This document shows positions 7,816-21,780 of a DNA stretch of 64,000 nucleotides, in pieces (positions within the stretch are counted from its first letter, which is position 1; the number at the start of each line of letters is the position of its first letter). This DNA is from Davidsoniella eucalypti (Eukaryota; Ascomycota; Sordariomycetes; Microascales; Ceratocystidaceae). The notes under the pieces are model-generated. The model did not search any database. It was not told where the DNA came from and saw nothing but the letters and a program-made list of their open reading frames with translations. Made by a program: the position numbers and the translations under genes. The stretch is from positions 1-64,000 of the forward strand of contig RMBW01000093.1 in assembly GCA_004009845.1 (NCBI GenBank), in the 5' to 3' direction.

Positions 7816-10800
7816 GGTCACCAGACGTCGAAGGAAACTCAGATCATGTTGCGGTAGAATATTGTCTTGTTTGTTGTGTAATTACAATGCTAAACCTGCA
7901 CATTCCCCCTTCCCTCGTCCCAAGACGAACTTTTCCCCTTCGTCGTGGGAGTTTGAAAGTGGCCAGCACATATTCCCAATGATGCTGTCCATTCCCGCTT
8001 TCTTTTTCAACCTTTGTCGTTTTCGATTCACTGAGTTGTGAGGCCTTGAGCCCGACTTCTTCCCCTCTCAAGGGATGTTCTCACCGACGACCGCCCTTTT
8101 CGCATCACTGTCTCGATCGCCGGTCTCCCGAGTCTATTACACTACTCGGCTCAGGGAGACACACTCACACTCGATGGGCAGCTTTTTCAAAGGTTCCGGA
8201 TGCCTAGCCGTGGCGAGGGAATATCGTCGCCGTGCTTCTACCATCGCACCCGGTCCGATTACGCCAATTTTTTCTTTAGGTGGATCACGTGGATCCGACT
8301 CTAGTGGACTGGTAGATATTGAGAAACCCTAATGGTTCTCGAAGAAATGGAGATCTAAACTAAAGAAGAAAAACACAGAAAACAAGAACAAATACCGCAT
8401 GGAGGAAGCAGTAGAGAAGACAAGCAGCATTTAGCTAAACTTTCTTCACAGCCACCCTCCTGGTAGGTTGTTGGAAAACGCAGAGGAAGCCAAAAATGTT
8501 TTCACTGTGAGAGAAGAAGTGCAAAGCACAACACAAGAAAGCTGAAGATGTCGGGCAACTGGGACCTTCAAAATGTTGCCCGCTGAGTGTGAGTGTGAAT
8601 CTCTAGCTGAGGAGCCCTTTTGCCTTTCGCCAGCTAAAAGAGGAGGAGAGTATGGAAAAGTGCACCAACAGCTATCGCCCAGAGGAAAAAACCAGTGTCA
8701 AACCCGTGCCGAGAGCCGGTGGCCTTTCGGACTAACTTTTCATAGTTTTTTGTTATATGATAAAAACACCACGTAGCCAACCCTTGAACCCCGCAGGCTC
8801 ACCTTCGGGCTGTGCTAGACAGAGAGCCCTCTTGACCTCGAAGCTGAACCCTAAAAAGTCATAAAAGATGCTCAAATGCACCTGCATTTGCTGACCGCTC
8901 GGGAGTTGGTTGGAAGGTGACATCAACCTACCACTTCCGCATGGAATATGCCGTCGTATTGCTGTGAAATGCCAGCAGAGACGTAAAAGAGTAATACAAT
9001 ACGATACACATTAACGAAATAGTTTAGCAGACTGTTCGATACTTAGGCGATGACGCTCGAGTTACACAACTTTTCAATATCATTTTCCATGCCTTTTGTT
9101 CTCATTTTTATGGCTGTTCATAAATCACAGAAAGATGACTTATGCTTACTACATTAAATGACATTCTATTTTCTAAGCTATTATCTGTCCGAAGCTCATT
9201 CTCAATGATGCCTTTATGGCGTTGTACTATGGTATAGATTTCTGCTTATACGTAGCTAACGTCCAACCATGAATCAAAAGAGATACCCTATCATAAATGT
9301 CCTGGCACTTTATTGCTACGTATCTTAATTTATTCCAACCTGGTGATATTTCATGTCAATCTTGAGCTTCCACTACTGAATAAACCAAATGTATTCCGTA
9401 GTAAGCAAGTGCTTCAATCTACACATGTTTGTATCTAACATTGACGTACTCCACCATTTACAAATACCATATCTGCCTCACGTTCTGGTTATTTCAATCT
9501 AGCTGTGATTTAGACGAAACCTCATGAGCATAATTCCTGGCCAGGGAAACGAAATCAATGTAGTATATATGTCTTGCGGGCCATAAGGGATCCACTAACT
9601 ATATCCGCTACCACTATTGACTACAACCTAATCATGCCTCAGTCCCATTACAGACAATATAACCTAGGTTCAGCAGGTATCCTCAGTAAGGATTCATTGA
9701 TTCCCTCATCACCGTTAGGTATGTAGCGTGACCTGGCCCTGAGGGGAAAGTTGGCACTATTCGTTCTGTATGCAGTAGTCTCTAAAATGCAGCTTTTCTT
9801 ATAACACCACACAAGCCAGTGCAAATATATACATTCAATAGACTAGTGGCAAATCGATTGGCTTTGGTTAGTGCAAATTACACTAACTACTTGCTCGGAA
9901 AATACCTCCACCATAATATACGAGACATGTAAAACAAAATATGTAGAAACTACACAATCCCGTCTCGCTCATGATGGGCTCATTGGCATCAAGGCTTTTT
10001 TTTTATTCAAAGCTTTTGGATGTTCTTATCTTTGCTCTGTACTAGTCGATATTATATGTTGATTTATTAGTATTAACACCAGAAAAACAGTTGATCAAAT
10101 TCTGCTACAGATACTTCGTCAGCAGGCCTTAGAATCCTATGATTGGATCTTATCTTGACTATTAACGCTCTTTTCAATGCAACAGTAACCCTCACGGCAG
10201 CCCCTAATGTATTTACTAATAGGTTACATTTCTACTCGGTGGAGAAAACGCCGGTAGCATGATCTGGAATCTTAGGACTATCGTAGAGTATCGTAAGAAC
10301 TTTAATAGATCCAAAGATATGTAGGCATTACAATATATGATAACCCTAATGACCCTATGGTACTACATATTTTTTATGTTGCTAATCCCGACTGGATACA
10401 TTGGTCGGCTGCGGATAAATAATCGAAACCAAGACATTGAACGGGAAAATGTTTCCGTAATGGCATGTTATGATATGGTGATCCAGCCAATGGTAGTCAG
10501 TCACATGAGAAGACACGTGACATAATAAATCGCTTTATTTTGAGTATGGCGCTGTGATAGGCGGGGCGATGATGAGTTCTGTTGTTATGATGTTGTCTTG
10601 ATTGGTGGTTGGATGTAAGGCAAACAATATGCATATTAGAATAAAAGGTTGAGTTGGGAAGATTCCAGATAGATCTGCGACTCCTATGTGATATCTACTA
10701 TGGATACATATAACATATTTCAATTAAAATTTTATTGTTTGTAGTGTAATATGGGTGGTGGGCTCGGAATTAAGAGTATTGATTAAAACCTATCTTTGAA

Positions 10801-12435
10801 ATATGTAATTGTAGGCATTCGGGGTTCATTGTTCTACATATGTGCTCAAAAAGCGGCCGAAAAATACTAGGTGGCTGTGTTTATTTTCGCCTTGATTAGC
10901 GTGGTAGATTCAGCGTGGATGGAGCCCGCATATGAGTAAATTCGTGTACGCGAGAATCTATAGGGAATTCGTGCTTGTGTTCTTTTGAAGTCAGCCGAAT
11001 ATAAAATTATAATTTATGACAGCTGTGCTTACATATAGTTGTCATATAGTCAAAAAGATTGGTGATAACAGTAAAACAGGAAGCCTCGCTAGCATGATCC
11101 GTCCGGGCTATTACTACAACATAGATAGTACCTTTGCGTGCTGGTATAGTGACGCGATACATTGTTTAGCTTTGTTGAATAATGAATGCTTACTACCACA
11201 ATCATAACTAACTACTGTACTATGTACACTAAGTTTACAGAAGTGGATCTTTTAATACCGAGAGGATAAGTAAAGATAGGTGCACCCTAGGGTGAAACGC
11301 CAAGACAGGTTTCATACAGACATCACACAGCTGCCAACGGCTGACAGAGAAGCAAGAGAGTCGAGCTGCTCATTACTATTGTCGGCACGGTTGCCCATGG
11401 TAAAGTAAAGTTCTAGCCAAAGTTAATATTCTATGCCTAGTTTTTTTAATACTAATTTTGCTCCGGTCCCTTTTCCTACAGGCTCCACGTCTTCGCTAAG
11501 CTGCACTTGGACCAAAACTGTGCTGTAGTGGGTATTTTATTACTACAACACTACACCTATATCGTTAGTAAATAGCCTATAGCGCAACCTATCTAGGCGT
11601 TGGTGGCACCCCCCGTTTCTCTTTTCCGTCGCTCAAAGTAGAAGTCGCCCTGACTTGACTGTGGTCGATCGTGACCGTGACTTTTCGTGCTTTTGTTTCT
11701 CAAAGTATCAGCCGCGGCCTTTATCAAGCAGTCGCCTCAGTACGAGTCGCATGATTTATCATCGACATTATCTGCTGCCTTTATGGGAATATCTAATTTT
11801 CGAATCTACATCACAGCTTTTCGCTTCAATAAGGCCTCCCCTTTAAACTATTACGATATATATTCGTCAACGACGGCTCGTACGCCGACAGTCCAGGCGC
11901 TTGCCAGCGTGAAATTACAGTGCATTTCTCGCTGATTGCTACTTTTGGTGGTCGGCCTTCGTTTAGCCTTTGCCTGTCTTTGAAATTGGGCCCTGTCACT
12001 CGACCACGCTAGCACACTACTAATTATACTTGGTTTGGTCGATGCTATTGCGTTTTGGCTAGTCTCACTCAGCCTCTAGGACTTAGCTTAGGACTTACCA
12101 CTTTCATTGCTTGTATACATTCTCGACTACCATCATACTATTATCTCTCTTCACTCTTCACGAAATCGTCTCCGCGCCCGGAGCCCATCGATCCGACACG
12201 AATATACCGTATTTAACGCTCAAACATATTATCTTCTATACATCTGAAGTATCGTATCGCTGTATTAAGCCGACCGATTGTCCATCGTCGTATTAGACTA
12301 CAGGTACTCACCATCGCATATCCCTAGCCGCTGTTGGCCTCTATCTATACTGTACTTGTACTGTCACTGGCGTCGAGAGACTTATCGACCTGACCACTGG
12401 ATGTTGGCCATGGAGCATCGACAGCATCTTCAACT
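7816..12435. other. Gene-poor region between tRNA-Gly and MED12
   Basis: The first kilobase (7816-8830) is richer in GC than the rest and contains an 85-codon reading frame at 8075-8332 (+). It has no recognisable domain and could be a decayed element or gene remnant. From about 8900 to 11600 the sequence is AT-rich with only short reading frames and nothing recognised. The final 800 bp (11640-12435) are pyrimidine-rich and probably hold the promoter and 5' leader of MED12, with several upstream ATGs (for example at 12111). Confidence 0.55.
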
Positions 12436-15400
12436 ATGACCTCCCGGACCCAAATGGGCGTCCAACAACGCCTACCTCAGCGAGCATTAAGCAATTCATC
12501 TTTATCTCACAATCCCCAGCTGCCCCAACAACAACAGCAACAGCCACAGCAACAACAACAACGTTCGCAACATCCATTGGCGCAACAGTTACATATACAA
12601 CAAACTGCTCGCCGCGACTCTCAAAATACATCGCCACATCAAAACCAAAATGCGTTCGACATGGACACTTCCGATCTTGCGCCCGTTTCCATGAATCGAT
12701 TTGCATCCGTTCCGCGCCGCGGCGGTTCCCGACTCAAGACCGAAGTCTCAAGCGACTCGATCGTGCTTCGTCCACCAACCACCGATGGCATGGCTATGTC
12801 GAGTACTATGCGCATATTACCAACAACAGCGCCTTTCGCCGTCTCTGGCTCCCCCGATGTTAATGCCAGCCCTGTCGATGTCTCCATGACCGATATAGCG
12901 ATGCTAAACTATGGTTTATCAGTCCAAGAGGAAGGAAACCTCCCATTACCAAGACGGCGCAGTCGCCTTGCCCGGCCAATATCATCGATACCACAACCAT
13001 CAATAAAACAAGCCACCACACAACAGACTCTCAAGAAGGATGGCCGGCCACGCGCATGGACATCCGAAACTCCATCCGAGGCTCCCCGGTTTAGAACTAG
13101 CTGGAAGCCCGATGCTGCTCTGAAGGTTGATGCTGGTAGCACTAGTGTTATAAGAGCAACCAACTCTGGATTTGCTGATTTTTTCCCATGGACGGGGAAC
13201 CATCCTGAGGATCAAATGACCGAGTCCATAATACGCACCGGATATTTCGATAAACAACCTGCTTTTGACAAACAATCAACATTTGTCGAGACTACCAGCG
13301 CCCGAAACACAGTCTCATCAACTATCAAGCAAAAGACCGGACTGAATGCATTATCTACCATATTTGCGACAGTCATGGCACAACGCCGTGCTACGGGACA
13401 AGTCACAGCCGCCTCTACATTCAAACCCCCTCCACGAGTTACTCTTACTGATACTAAGAGGGAGCTGTGGCTCAAAGACCTTGCCAATCCCACAAGCTCA
13501 TTACGAAAGCTTAGTCGCACTATCCCCCACGGAATCCGGGGCAAGGCCTTACTTGATCAGTGTTTGAGCAAGTCTGTCCCCATTGACCGTGCTGTGTGGC
13601 TCGCCAAATGCGTTGGTGCCAACGAGATTCGTGCCTTCAAGCGGAAAGGTGCCACCGGGTCCATCGTGATCGGAGGTGAGACCAAGTGGATTAGGGACTG
13701 GACTGTATTTGTCGAACAGTTCGTCGAAACCTTGGTATCGGCAGTCAACATGAAAGATTGGAAGGCCAAGGTCTCCTATGCGTAAGTTTTCCCTATAATC
13801 CAACGATGTGTGCTACGTATGCTAATATGCCTCACAGTATACGTTTCTCTGCTAGTCTTTACTCCGAAGGACTCCTCGACCGCGATCACTATGTAGACTG
13901 GCTGGTACAATCTCTTGAGTCGTGTAGACAAAGCAAACTACCGATGTGGCTACTGATCACAAAAATATATTGGAACGATCTATTAAGGGCACGCAAGAAC
14001 GGACGTAGACTTGTTGTTGCACTGTTATCACATCTCACAGCCGTAAGTCACTTTATGCGTATACTCTCGACTCGACTAACAGGTATTCATATCATAGATC
14101 CATAACGACGAGGATGGTGACCTCTTATTAGAACTGTCGGCTAATCTATTTAGTCTGATTAAATCAATACTCGTATCAAGCCCCGACAATTTCATATCAC
14201 CATTGACATGGCTTAAGCATAAGGACGCACTTCACGGATTTTTATCACCAGACGACTCTATTGCATTAGAAGCATTCAACAGAATCAACTCTCGAAACTC
14301 TTGGCTATTAACATCGAATACCATGACACAACCGACCAGACGACAAGAACTGGTTCGACTTCTCGATACAACGATGCTTACGCCACCAACTGAGGCTACT
14401 ATACAACGTTGCTGGAACCTCGCGAACGACAAACTTGTTCTTGCGCAAACCCTTATGGAATGGAGTACATCAGCTCATAGACCAGGCTATAGCAAAGTGT
14501 ATGTGACTGTAAGATTTCTTCGTGAGGGTGCTCGGTTGAATATCGATGTTACTTCGGCCATCCTTGATTTTGTAGACACAATTCCAGACTCGGCAACAGA
14601 ACGAAAGAAATCTCTTTTTATTCTTGTTTCCGAACTTGTGCGGACTGGAGACCTCTCGGTTCCTAGATACATCTCTTGGCTGCTTTCAAGAGGCGGGTTG
14701 ACATCGCCAGACCAAATCGATCCGGATGGACCATGTATGACCAGAATGCTTCTGGAATTACCGTTGGACTGTCTGGACTCTGCATCGCTTGGGTCACGTC
14801 AAAACATGCTGCGACGCATTGGATATCTCAGCGTGCACGAAAAAGAAAATATCGATACGGCGCTTCAACTTGCTATGCAGGCAATGGGCATGGTATGGGA
14901 AGGTTCCCTAACACGTGATCTTCCGGTTAAATCTGCTAGCAAGCTGGTCGGACCGATGCGGAAGAGTGGTCGTACGGTACAAACGGCCGTTGGTTCGGCT
15001 GTAGCACAAGCTTTCAAGGACCGATACTTGTCTCAAAACGGACCTCCAATTACTGCTTCTACCTTTACATCTGCTCGCATCATACTTGAGGCTGCTTCTG
15101 ATTTCACGAAACTTGGCGATATGCTAGCTACTACTGCTAAAGATACCGACCCAGAGGTTCTGGCATGCTGTGCCGATACATTGAACGCCAACCTATTTTG
15201 CCTAGCAGCCATCGGGCGTAGCCGCATTATCTACGACTTGTTACTCGATGCATCTCGCCTTCTTGCCGTCGACCAGGGACCGACCCAACGAACTTTCTTT
15301 TCTTCTATGGCAAGCTTAGCCACCAGAATTCCTGGACAAGAGTCTATCAGCGAGCAGTTCAGGCAAAAGCTTCGTATGATAGATCGAAATTCTTCAGTAG

Positions 15401-17313
15401 ATGCATGCTCACCAATATCTGACTGCATGACTGGAATCATGCACGATGGAGACGTCGATCTACATGATGAAATTGAGCGCTCACTGGCGAACGGAACTGT
15501 AGCGGATCCTAGCACTATGGATCGAATGTTCAAACTAACAATTTCCGGGTTGGAATCCAGCTGGGACAAAGAGCAGCCCGACCGTCAGAGGGCCTTTGCT
15601 CTTCTACTAGCCAAGCTACGTGTTTTCGATACTTCACGCTTTGACTCAAGGATGCAAAATTGGCTAAAGACAATCGTCACCCGGCATAATCGACCACCTC
15701 TCATGAGCACCTTGCCGCTTCTTATTAGTCTTGGATGCGTGGAATTGCTTCTCATCATTCGGGCTGCTCTAGCCACCATTGGCTCCAGTAACCAATCAGA
15801 TATTCACCCAACATACCTGCAGGAAGTCATGCAACTTTCCTCGAGCAAGCCGCAGTCAGCCAACGTCTTGTCACTAGAGGAGAGTTACAGAGTATACGTA
15901 CAGCAGCAAATTCTTTGGCTAAAGAACCCGAAGGAGTTGTTGAAGTTGATTCGAGAGTCCCTCGACGAATATGTCCGACGAGGTGGATGTATTGATACCC
16001 CAGCACCTGACAGACTGCCTTTGGATCAAAAGGGAAGATGGGACGCTGTTGTACAACAGCTTCAAAGCCTTATCATTGGAGATTCAAACCTAGTCTCTTC
16101 CATTCTTGGAGATAGACATCAGTCACCAAAACTTGCGAAACTCATCGACAGACTCACGACTCGACTTCTCATGGGTAAAGACTTTGAGCACACCGAAATA
16201 TCGTACGACATCATTCTCGAAAAGGCGAACGAACTCACATTACCCTTCTGCCAACTCAAATTGTTTGTCGCACTCACGACCGACGTCAACGAGAATAACG
16301 AGAACGACCCGTCTCAGATCGAAATCTTCACCAAGGCGATGGGAAATGCCATTGAGAGTGGCCATATCATGTGGACTAACGCTCTGCCTCAGAACAATGA
16401 TGATATAGCACAACAGCTCAAGGTTCAGGCCCAGACGAAATTTCTCGAAATCATTCCATCTGCCCGCAATGTGGATGACGTACTGCGCACACCAGAACAG
16501 ATCCAGACTGCCGAAACACTTCTTTCCGTAGTAGATTCTTTATCTCGCGGCCGCTCAGCCCGTGGCGCGGGTCAGCTTTCTCCCTGTATCGCGGAACGTT
16601 TGAATGATCTCTGGGAACTGTTGGCCATGGAGCAGACCGAGGACAAAGCTCTGGTTAGAAACCAGATTCTGAACAATTGGCTTCCTGCTATGCTGAAGTT
16701 TGTTCTTATGAACGCATCACCCACCGATATCCCGTCGACACCCGCAGCTGTAGCTACACCTAATAGCTCTAGCGTTACTGCTCGAGCTCAAGCGCCCTTT
16801 GCGGCATCGATGGAAGTCCGTGTTCATCTCGTTATGGTTCTATCCGGTATCCTTCTCGAGCTCGATGAAGTCGCCCAAAACGAAGCTGCCTTAGCTGCTG
16901 CCCCAGGCCAGAAAGTTTTCGATGTTGCCTTAATGCTTGCTGACACGCTAAGCGAAGAAGCCAAACAACTATGCTCTCGCAATATCCTCTCATCGCTAGA
17001 GTCTCCTTCTCTTGTGAATCCGAACCGGTCGTCGGACGAACGCATTCGATACATGTTGGGTCAGCCAGCTGATATGGCTTCAGATAGTATCCTGCTAGGC
17101 CATCGTGACAAGTCTCTTTTGGGCCCTGGCGGGCGTAACGTGCTACTCAAGCAAGCACTAGGTCAAATGCAAAATCCCGTCATGATGCAGACCGAAAGAC
17201 TTGTCCCCTTTTTACTGCGCCGTTGGGAAGTGCTTAGTGAGCCAACTCCTACCGTGGGCGAAAACGACACGAGTATCAGTTTGACGTTATTTGATGCCAT
17301 AAAACTACAGTAA
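12436..17313 (+). CDS. MED12: Mediator complex subunit 12 (Med12/Srb8), three exons
   Basis: Subunit of the Mediator CDK8 kinase module (Med12, Med13, Cdk8, cyclin C), which represses or tunes RNA polymerase II transcription in the nucleus. Exons are 12436-13781, 13838-14042 and 14098-17313; introns of 56 and 55 bp begin GTAAGT and end CAG and TAG. The product is 1588 aa, normal for fungal Med12. The diagnostic Med12 domain spans about residues 331-400: PPPRVTLTDTKRELWLKDLA, IPHGIRGKALLDQCL, then DRAVWLAKCVGANEIRAFKR. Exon 2 encodes the conserved YSEGLLDRDHYVDW motif, and the long helical remainder fits the family. The N-terminal 60 residues include poly-Gln tracts (CAA/CAG repeats at about 12526-12570). 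The start is the first in-frame ATG after the leader; an alternative start at residue 7 cannot be excluded. Confidence 0.95.
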
Positions 17314-18778
17314 AACAAAAACAAAGAAAAATATACACATGGCTTTCATTTGGTCAATGTACTACGTGGCTTGATCGCTCTTCAGGAAGCACTACTAAGC
17401 ACTAAATCGACACGTATCGTGCCGGCTTATACCCAGCAATTCCATTGCAATGTCTTCACCTCGACCTCTTATCTTCTCTCCGATATAATGTCCTCGTCAT
17501 TATCCTATATCTATTCTATCTAACACTACCACCAATTATCTTTTTTATGTTCTTTGGAACAAAAATTATTCATCATGTACCTTATCATAGTTCTAGCATG
17601 GCATACTGCCTTTTCTTTTTGTTTTTCCTTGGTCGAGGAGTATAACTTTATCCTTTTTTTGTAGTCTTTTGTGTACATTGTGTATGACACATGTTTATAG
17701 GCGCATTTTACTGGTTTTTTTTTTCTGCCATACCATTAACATTCATTCTTTTCTTATTTTACTTTGTTTTTAACTCCTCACAAGATTGGCTTGCCTTTTT
17801 AACGCCGGCAAATGGTGGATGGATCTTGATCTTTTTGTTGTTTATTTTGGTTGGGAAACCGGAATGGAGTTTAATGGAGTCTTTTTTATATTTACCTTTG
17901 ATTTCTTTATTCTTCTCTTCTCTTCTTTCTGCAGTTTTCGCTTTTATCATACTTTCTCTTCTGTTATACTTGTGCTCTATCTTTGTCAGGCATCGAAGCA
18001 TCAATACGTCATGTTACTCTTTTCTCTTTTTATTTCTAAATTTTCTCTTCATATATCATATATTTTTGTCCCTGATTTGTTTACTGTTAATTAGTGTATG
18101 TAATTCCATTCTATAGACGGCGGGGTTTCTTTCCAAGGCCTTTTTCTTTCCTTTAATGTGGTAGTTTAGATATCTATGTGTTGTGTGTGAACTTGATATT
18201 TGATATTCTATAGTTTAATAATTTACGATACTCGGGCTATATACCGTTACTAACAAAATGAAAAAGCCTTGCAGTTCCTCTGTTTAGAAGCTTGGTACAT
18301 CTCATATGAGCAGGCATGCCTAGAATAAAAGCAGCGAGAGTTAATCTGTGCAAACAAATATACGAATTTAATCACTGTAGAATAGAACTAAATACTGGTC
18401 TGTTGAACTGAACTAGAAAACAAAACCAGTTTGACAAAATGGCACCTGTATACATACTACAAAGTGGCGGATAACATGACATGGGGGTACGCAGGTAGAT
18501 AAATAACAATGAGGGCGAAAAAGAGAGGGAGGAGAAAGAAAAGTATGAAGATGAGATGGAAAGTGATACCAATGTACAGAAGAATAAGTAGCCTGAAGAA
18601 AAAAAAAATAACGAAAAAAAATAACGGCCTAGTTAGTAGAGAACAGCAAGGAAGAAGAAAGCAACAACTTGAGGGAGCTTCAGTAGATACATTGAACATC
18701 GTAAGAGAGAACTTTGATGGAAGGAGAAAAAGGGAAACAAAATATGATTTCAGGGGGAAAGGGAGAAAGACTAAGAAA
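17314..18778. other. Convergent intergenic region, T-rich
   Basis: Lies between the 3' ends of MED12 (+) and the RhoGAP gene (-). The first half is very T-rich on the plus strand (about 17450-18120). The last 300 bp are A/G-rich, that is T/C-rich on the RhoGAP sense strand. Both look like 3' UTR and terminator sequence. Hydrophobic reading frames here are a by-product of T-rich codons. Confidence 0.6.
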
Positions 18779-21700
18779 TTAATCCTCGTCAAAAATCTGG
18801 TAAGTATTCTGCAATATAGTGTCAACAACACGAATCTGCCAGCCAGCATCGGCTACGCTAGTACTCGGATCAGATGAACTCATGAGCGTAGGACCGAAGA
18901 TGACGGCTAGATTATGAGCATTCATGCGCGTGACGTGAACTTGTTCCATGACCTTGCGAAGGTGTAGTGTTAAAGCTCGCAACGTGGCATAGTTGGGATC
19001 GGGCAAGCCGTTGATAACGGCATGTAGAGTGTCTCTACGTAAGACGTCTTCTTCGATTTCTGTGATGGCAAAAAGAAAAGCGGAAAGTTAGCGATTAAAG
19101 GAAACGACAAAATATAGGATAATGCAATAGTAAAGGGGGATGAATGTTTCTTTGAAGGATTGAGAGAACTTACGCGCTGCCTCGATGAGGCTATGGTGGT
19201 TTTCGTTAGTCAGCAGCGGATCGGGCAGATCGCGTAGGAACTGCTTTAGCAGACCGGTGACGGAGTTGACATCATGGAAGAAGTTTTCCGGGACACGGAA
19301 GTCAAGCTGTGACTGAGTCGAGTCCGTGTCAAACATGGCCTTAAGCTTGTTGATATGGGCAACACTTCCACTCTGACGATAGATGCCCTCCATGCTTAAA
19401 CCATAGAGGTCAACGGCCTGCAAACACTGCACCACAATCATGGGAACAGCGAGACCATCGCGCTCATACAGTTGCTCTAGCGAGAGACCAAACACCTTTC
19501 TAGAATTGTCAATCGAGCCACCGCTACCGGGAGAAAGGCTAAAATAGGGCTGCTGTTGCGAAGGCAGGAACATGGAAGCACGCATGTCGTTAGCAGGCGG
19601 CGAAGATGTCAACTGCTGCGAGGGGTGATTCGGCGCAAAGGAGGACGATGACGGCGGCGAGTAGGCTAGAGAACTAGGACCGGTTGTGATGTGGTGGGCA
19701 GAGGCCGATGGGGGCGAAGAGGAGAGAAGTGCGGACGTCGATGATGGCAGCTGCAAATTCAAAGGAAGCTCAGCAACAGTAGTGGTGGACGAGTTAAATT
19801 GGGCCAAAGTGGTGCTGGGCTGGTTCTGAAACGAGAGCGCGCCTAGCTGGGGCGGACCGGCAGAGCCCATACTGGTATAACGCATATGGCCATTGCTATT
19901 GGAGGGCGGTAGCATCGATGCGCGATTGCCTGCAGAGGCTGAAGACGAGGAGGCCGGTGCTCCTGGAAAGCCTGGGCCTGAGGGCGAGTGAAGGCTGGCA
20001 AGCGACTGTGTAACATTGCCGGAACCCGGTGGCGACGACTGTGGCTGGCCAGATACCTCAGACATGTTGTTGTTGGTGCCCTGCAGCTGGGACGCCAGGG
20101 ATCCGTTTGAGGAGGTTGGCTGGTGACCTTGGTCCGTCTTTGGTTCTCGTTCTCTGCCCAGAATCGAGGCCATGCTGAAGTTTCGGGAGTGCGACGACGC
20201 TGGCTGGTTCTGGTTGGAGCCAGGTCGCGGCAGATTCTGCGGCTGGAAAGAGTTAGAATTTAGCGGCCCGTTAGAGTTCGAGTTGGGACGGACGTTGTTT
20301 GCAGGCGGAGACATGGGTGCAAACGGCATTGTCGGGCCGCCGGTGGCAGTTGGGGTAGAAGTGCCTCCAGGGGTTGGACCGAAGACCTGTGGTACACAAT
20401 GCTAGTTAGCATGGTCAAAGACAAGACAATAGTGGCCAATATATATGACTTATGACTTACATGGTGCCGCTCATAGCTAGGCATGGGATGCGAAGGCGGC
20501 ATTTTGATGTGGTGCGAGACGATGAATTCATTGAGATCGACTTCGTTGTTGATCGAGTTGACAACCTCGCGGAGACTGCGCTGGCCGTCGGTTTCGGTGC
20601 CAGGCTTTTGGGGGCTGACACAGATGCCATTGTTTACGAGCAGCTTTTCGTTGTGGAATGCTATATATTTGGCTGGTTAGTTACTCTGTGCTTATGTTTG
20701 TGTTGCCAGAGATAGAGTCTAGGTCGATGGTCGTGGCAGATACAGGCTCCATGTCTATAGATATAGATTCACGACGACTTACCAAACTTCATCATTTGCA
20801 TAGCTAGACCCAAGTCCGTTTCGTGGACGAGATCTTTGAGGGCAGAAACCGCCTCAGGCCTCGCCTTGTTAATGAGATCCTGCATCTCAGTCTGGACCAT
20901 TTGCACGCGGCTCTTGTAGTCGCTGTCGGCAGCCTGGGCCTTGCGAAGAAGATCCTCTTCTTGTTGCGCAGCAGACTTGGGTGCCTTGAAACCAAACATC
21001 TTGCCAGTTTGGCGAATCTCGCCAGTCTTTGCCCGCTCATATTCGTCAGCCAAGGTGTCGTACTTGTGCTTTGACTTGCGCATGGCGTTCTCGAAGTCTG
21101 CCACACGCTGCTCGGCTGACAGTCCGGTTTGTTTCCATGTTTTGCGGTTGCGTTCGGCAGTGGTGGCCAGCTCCATCAGCTCTTCAGACATGCGATATAG
21201 TGTCTGGGCAAAGGCTGTGCCGTTGTCGGCCATGCGGTCCTGGATCGAGATGGTGTCCTCATAGGCCTGAGCAAAGGTGCCCTGTTTGTGGTCTGGTCGG
21301 TGGATGGCTTCCTGGGTGAGGCGGCAGAGCTTCTTGATGCCCTGGGCGTGGTCGTCTTCCAACAGAGAGCGCTTCTTGAGAAAGGTCGAAAATTCCTACA
21401 AAGTGTTAACGGGAGGTGTTCGAATGGCATAGGTTCTACCATGTTGCAACATACCTTTGCGGCTGCGATGCTTTGCTTCAGGCGGTTCAGCATCGTAGAA
21501 ATGGCAATCTGCGACAGTATTGCATTAGTATCGATGTATCCAGTCTTCAGAGCGCACACATGCCGGCCTGGATTCTCACCTCCGAGGACAGGACCTCGTT
21601 GACCTGCTTCTCGACCACGGGGTCGACGACATTTTCGACGATGGCGGGCGTGGCGGTTGCGCTGCTAGTTCGGGGAGGGGCTTCGTCGACCGAGCCACTG

Positions 21701-21780
21701 CGGTTCTCGGGGTGCTCTAGAGAGAGGTCGAGCTGCGAATCGGCAGCTTCGATAAAGACGGATGCTCTGTTATTGGCCAT
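18779..21780 (-). CDS. F-BAR and RhoGAP domain protein (Rgd1-like), six exons
   Basis: GTPase-activating protein for Rho-family GTPases at the plasma membrane. The yeast relative Rgd1 acts on Rho3/Rho4 in polarity and cell-wall signalling. Minus-strand exons are 21780-21580, 21508-21455, 21395-20783, 20660-20461, 20386-19174 and 19059-18779; every join keeps frame and uses GT-AG. The product is 768 aa. An F-BAR coiled-coil region covers about residues 65-320 (EFSTFLKKRS, YRMSEELMELA, GKMFGFKAPK). It is followed by a long Ser/Pro/Asn-rich linker (about 340-550) and a RhoGAP domain (about 555-760). The GAP domain shows VFGLSLEQLYERDG, the arginine-finger motif GIYRQSG (R608), LKQFLRDLPDPLL and NAHNLAVIFGPTL. 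The domain order matches Rgd1. The substrate GTPase is inferred from the family, not visible here. Confidence 0.93.

Noticed and set aside
8430..8700. Possible zinc-knuckle-like Cys/His codons (retroelement gag remnant)
   Set aside because: The spacing does not fit CX2CX4HX4C and the frame stops soon after. Not supportable.
17691..18116. 141-codon hydrophobic frame resembling a membrane protein
   Set aside because: The sequence is T-rich 3' UTR; TTT/CTT/TTC codons automatically give Phe/Leu runs. No start context and no homology.
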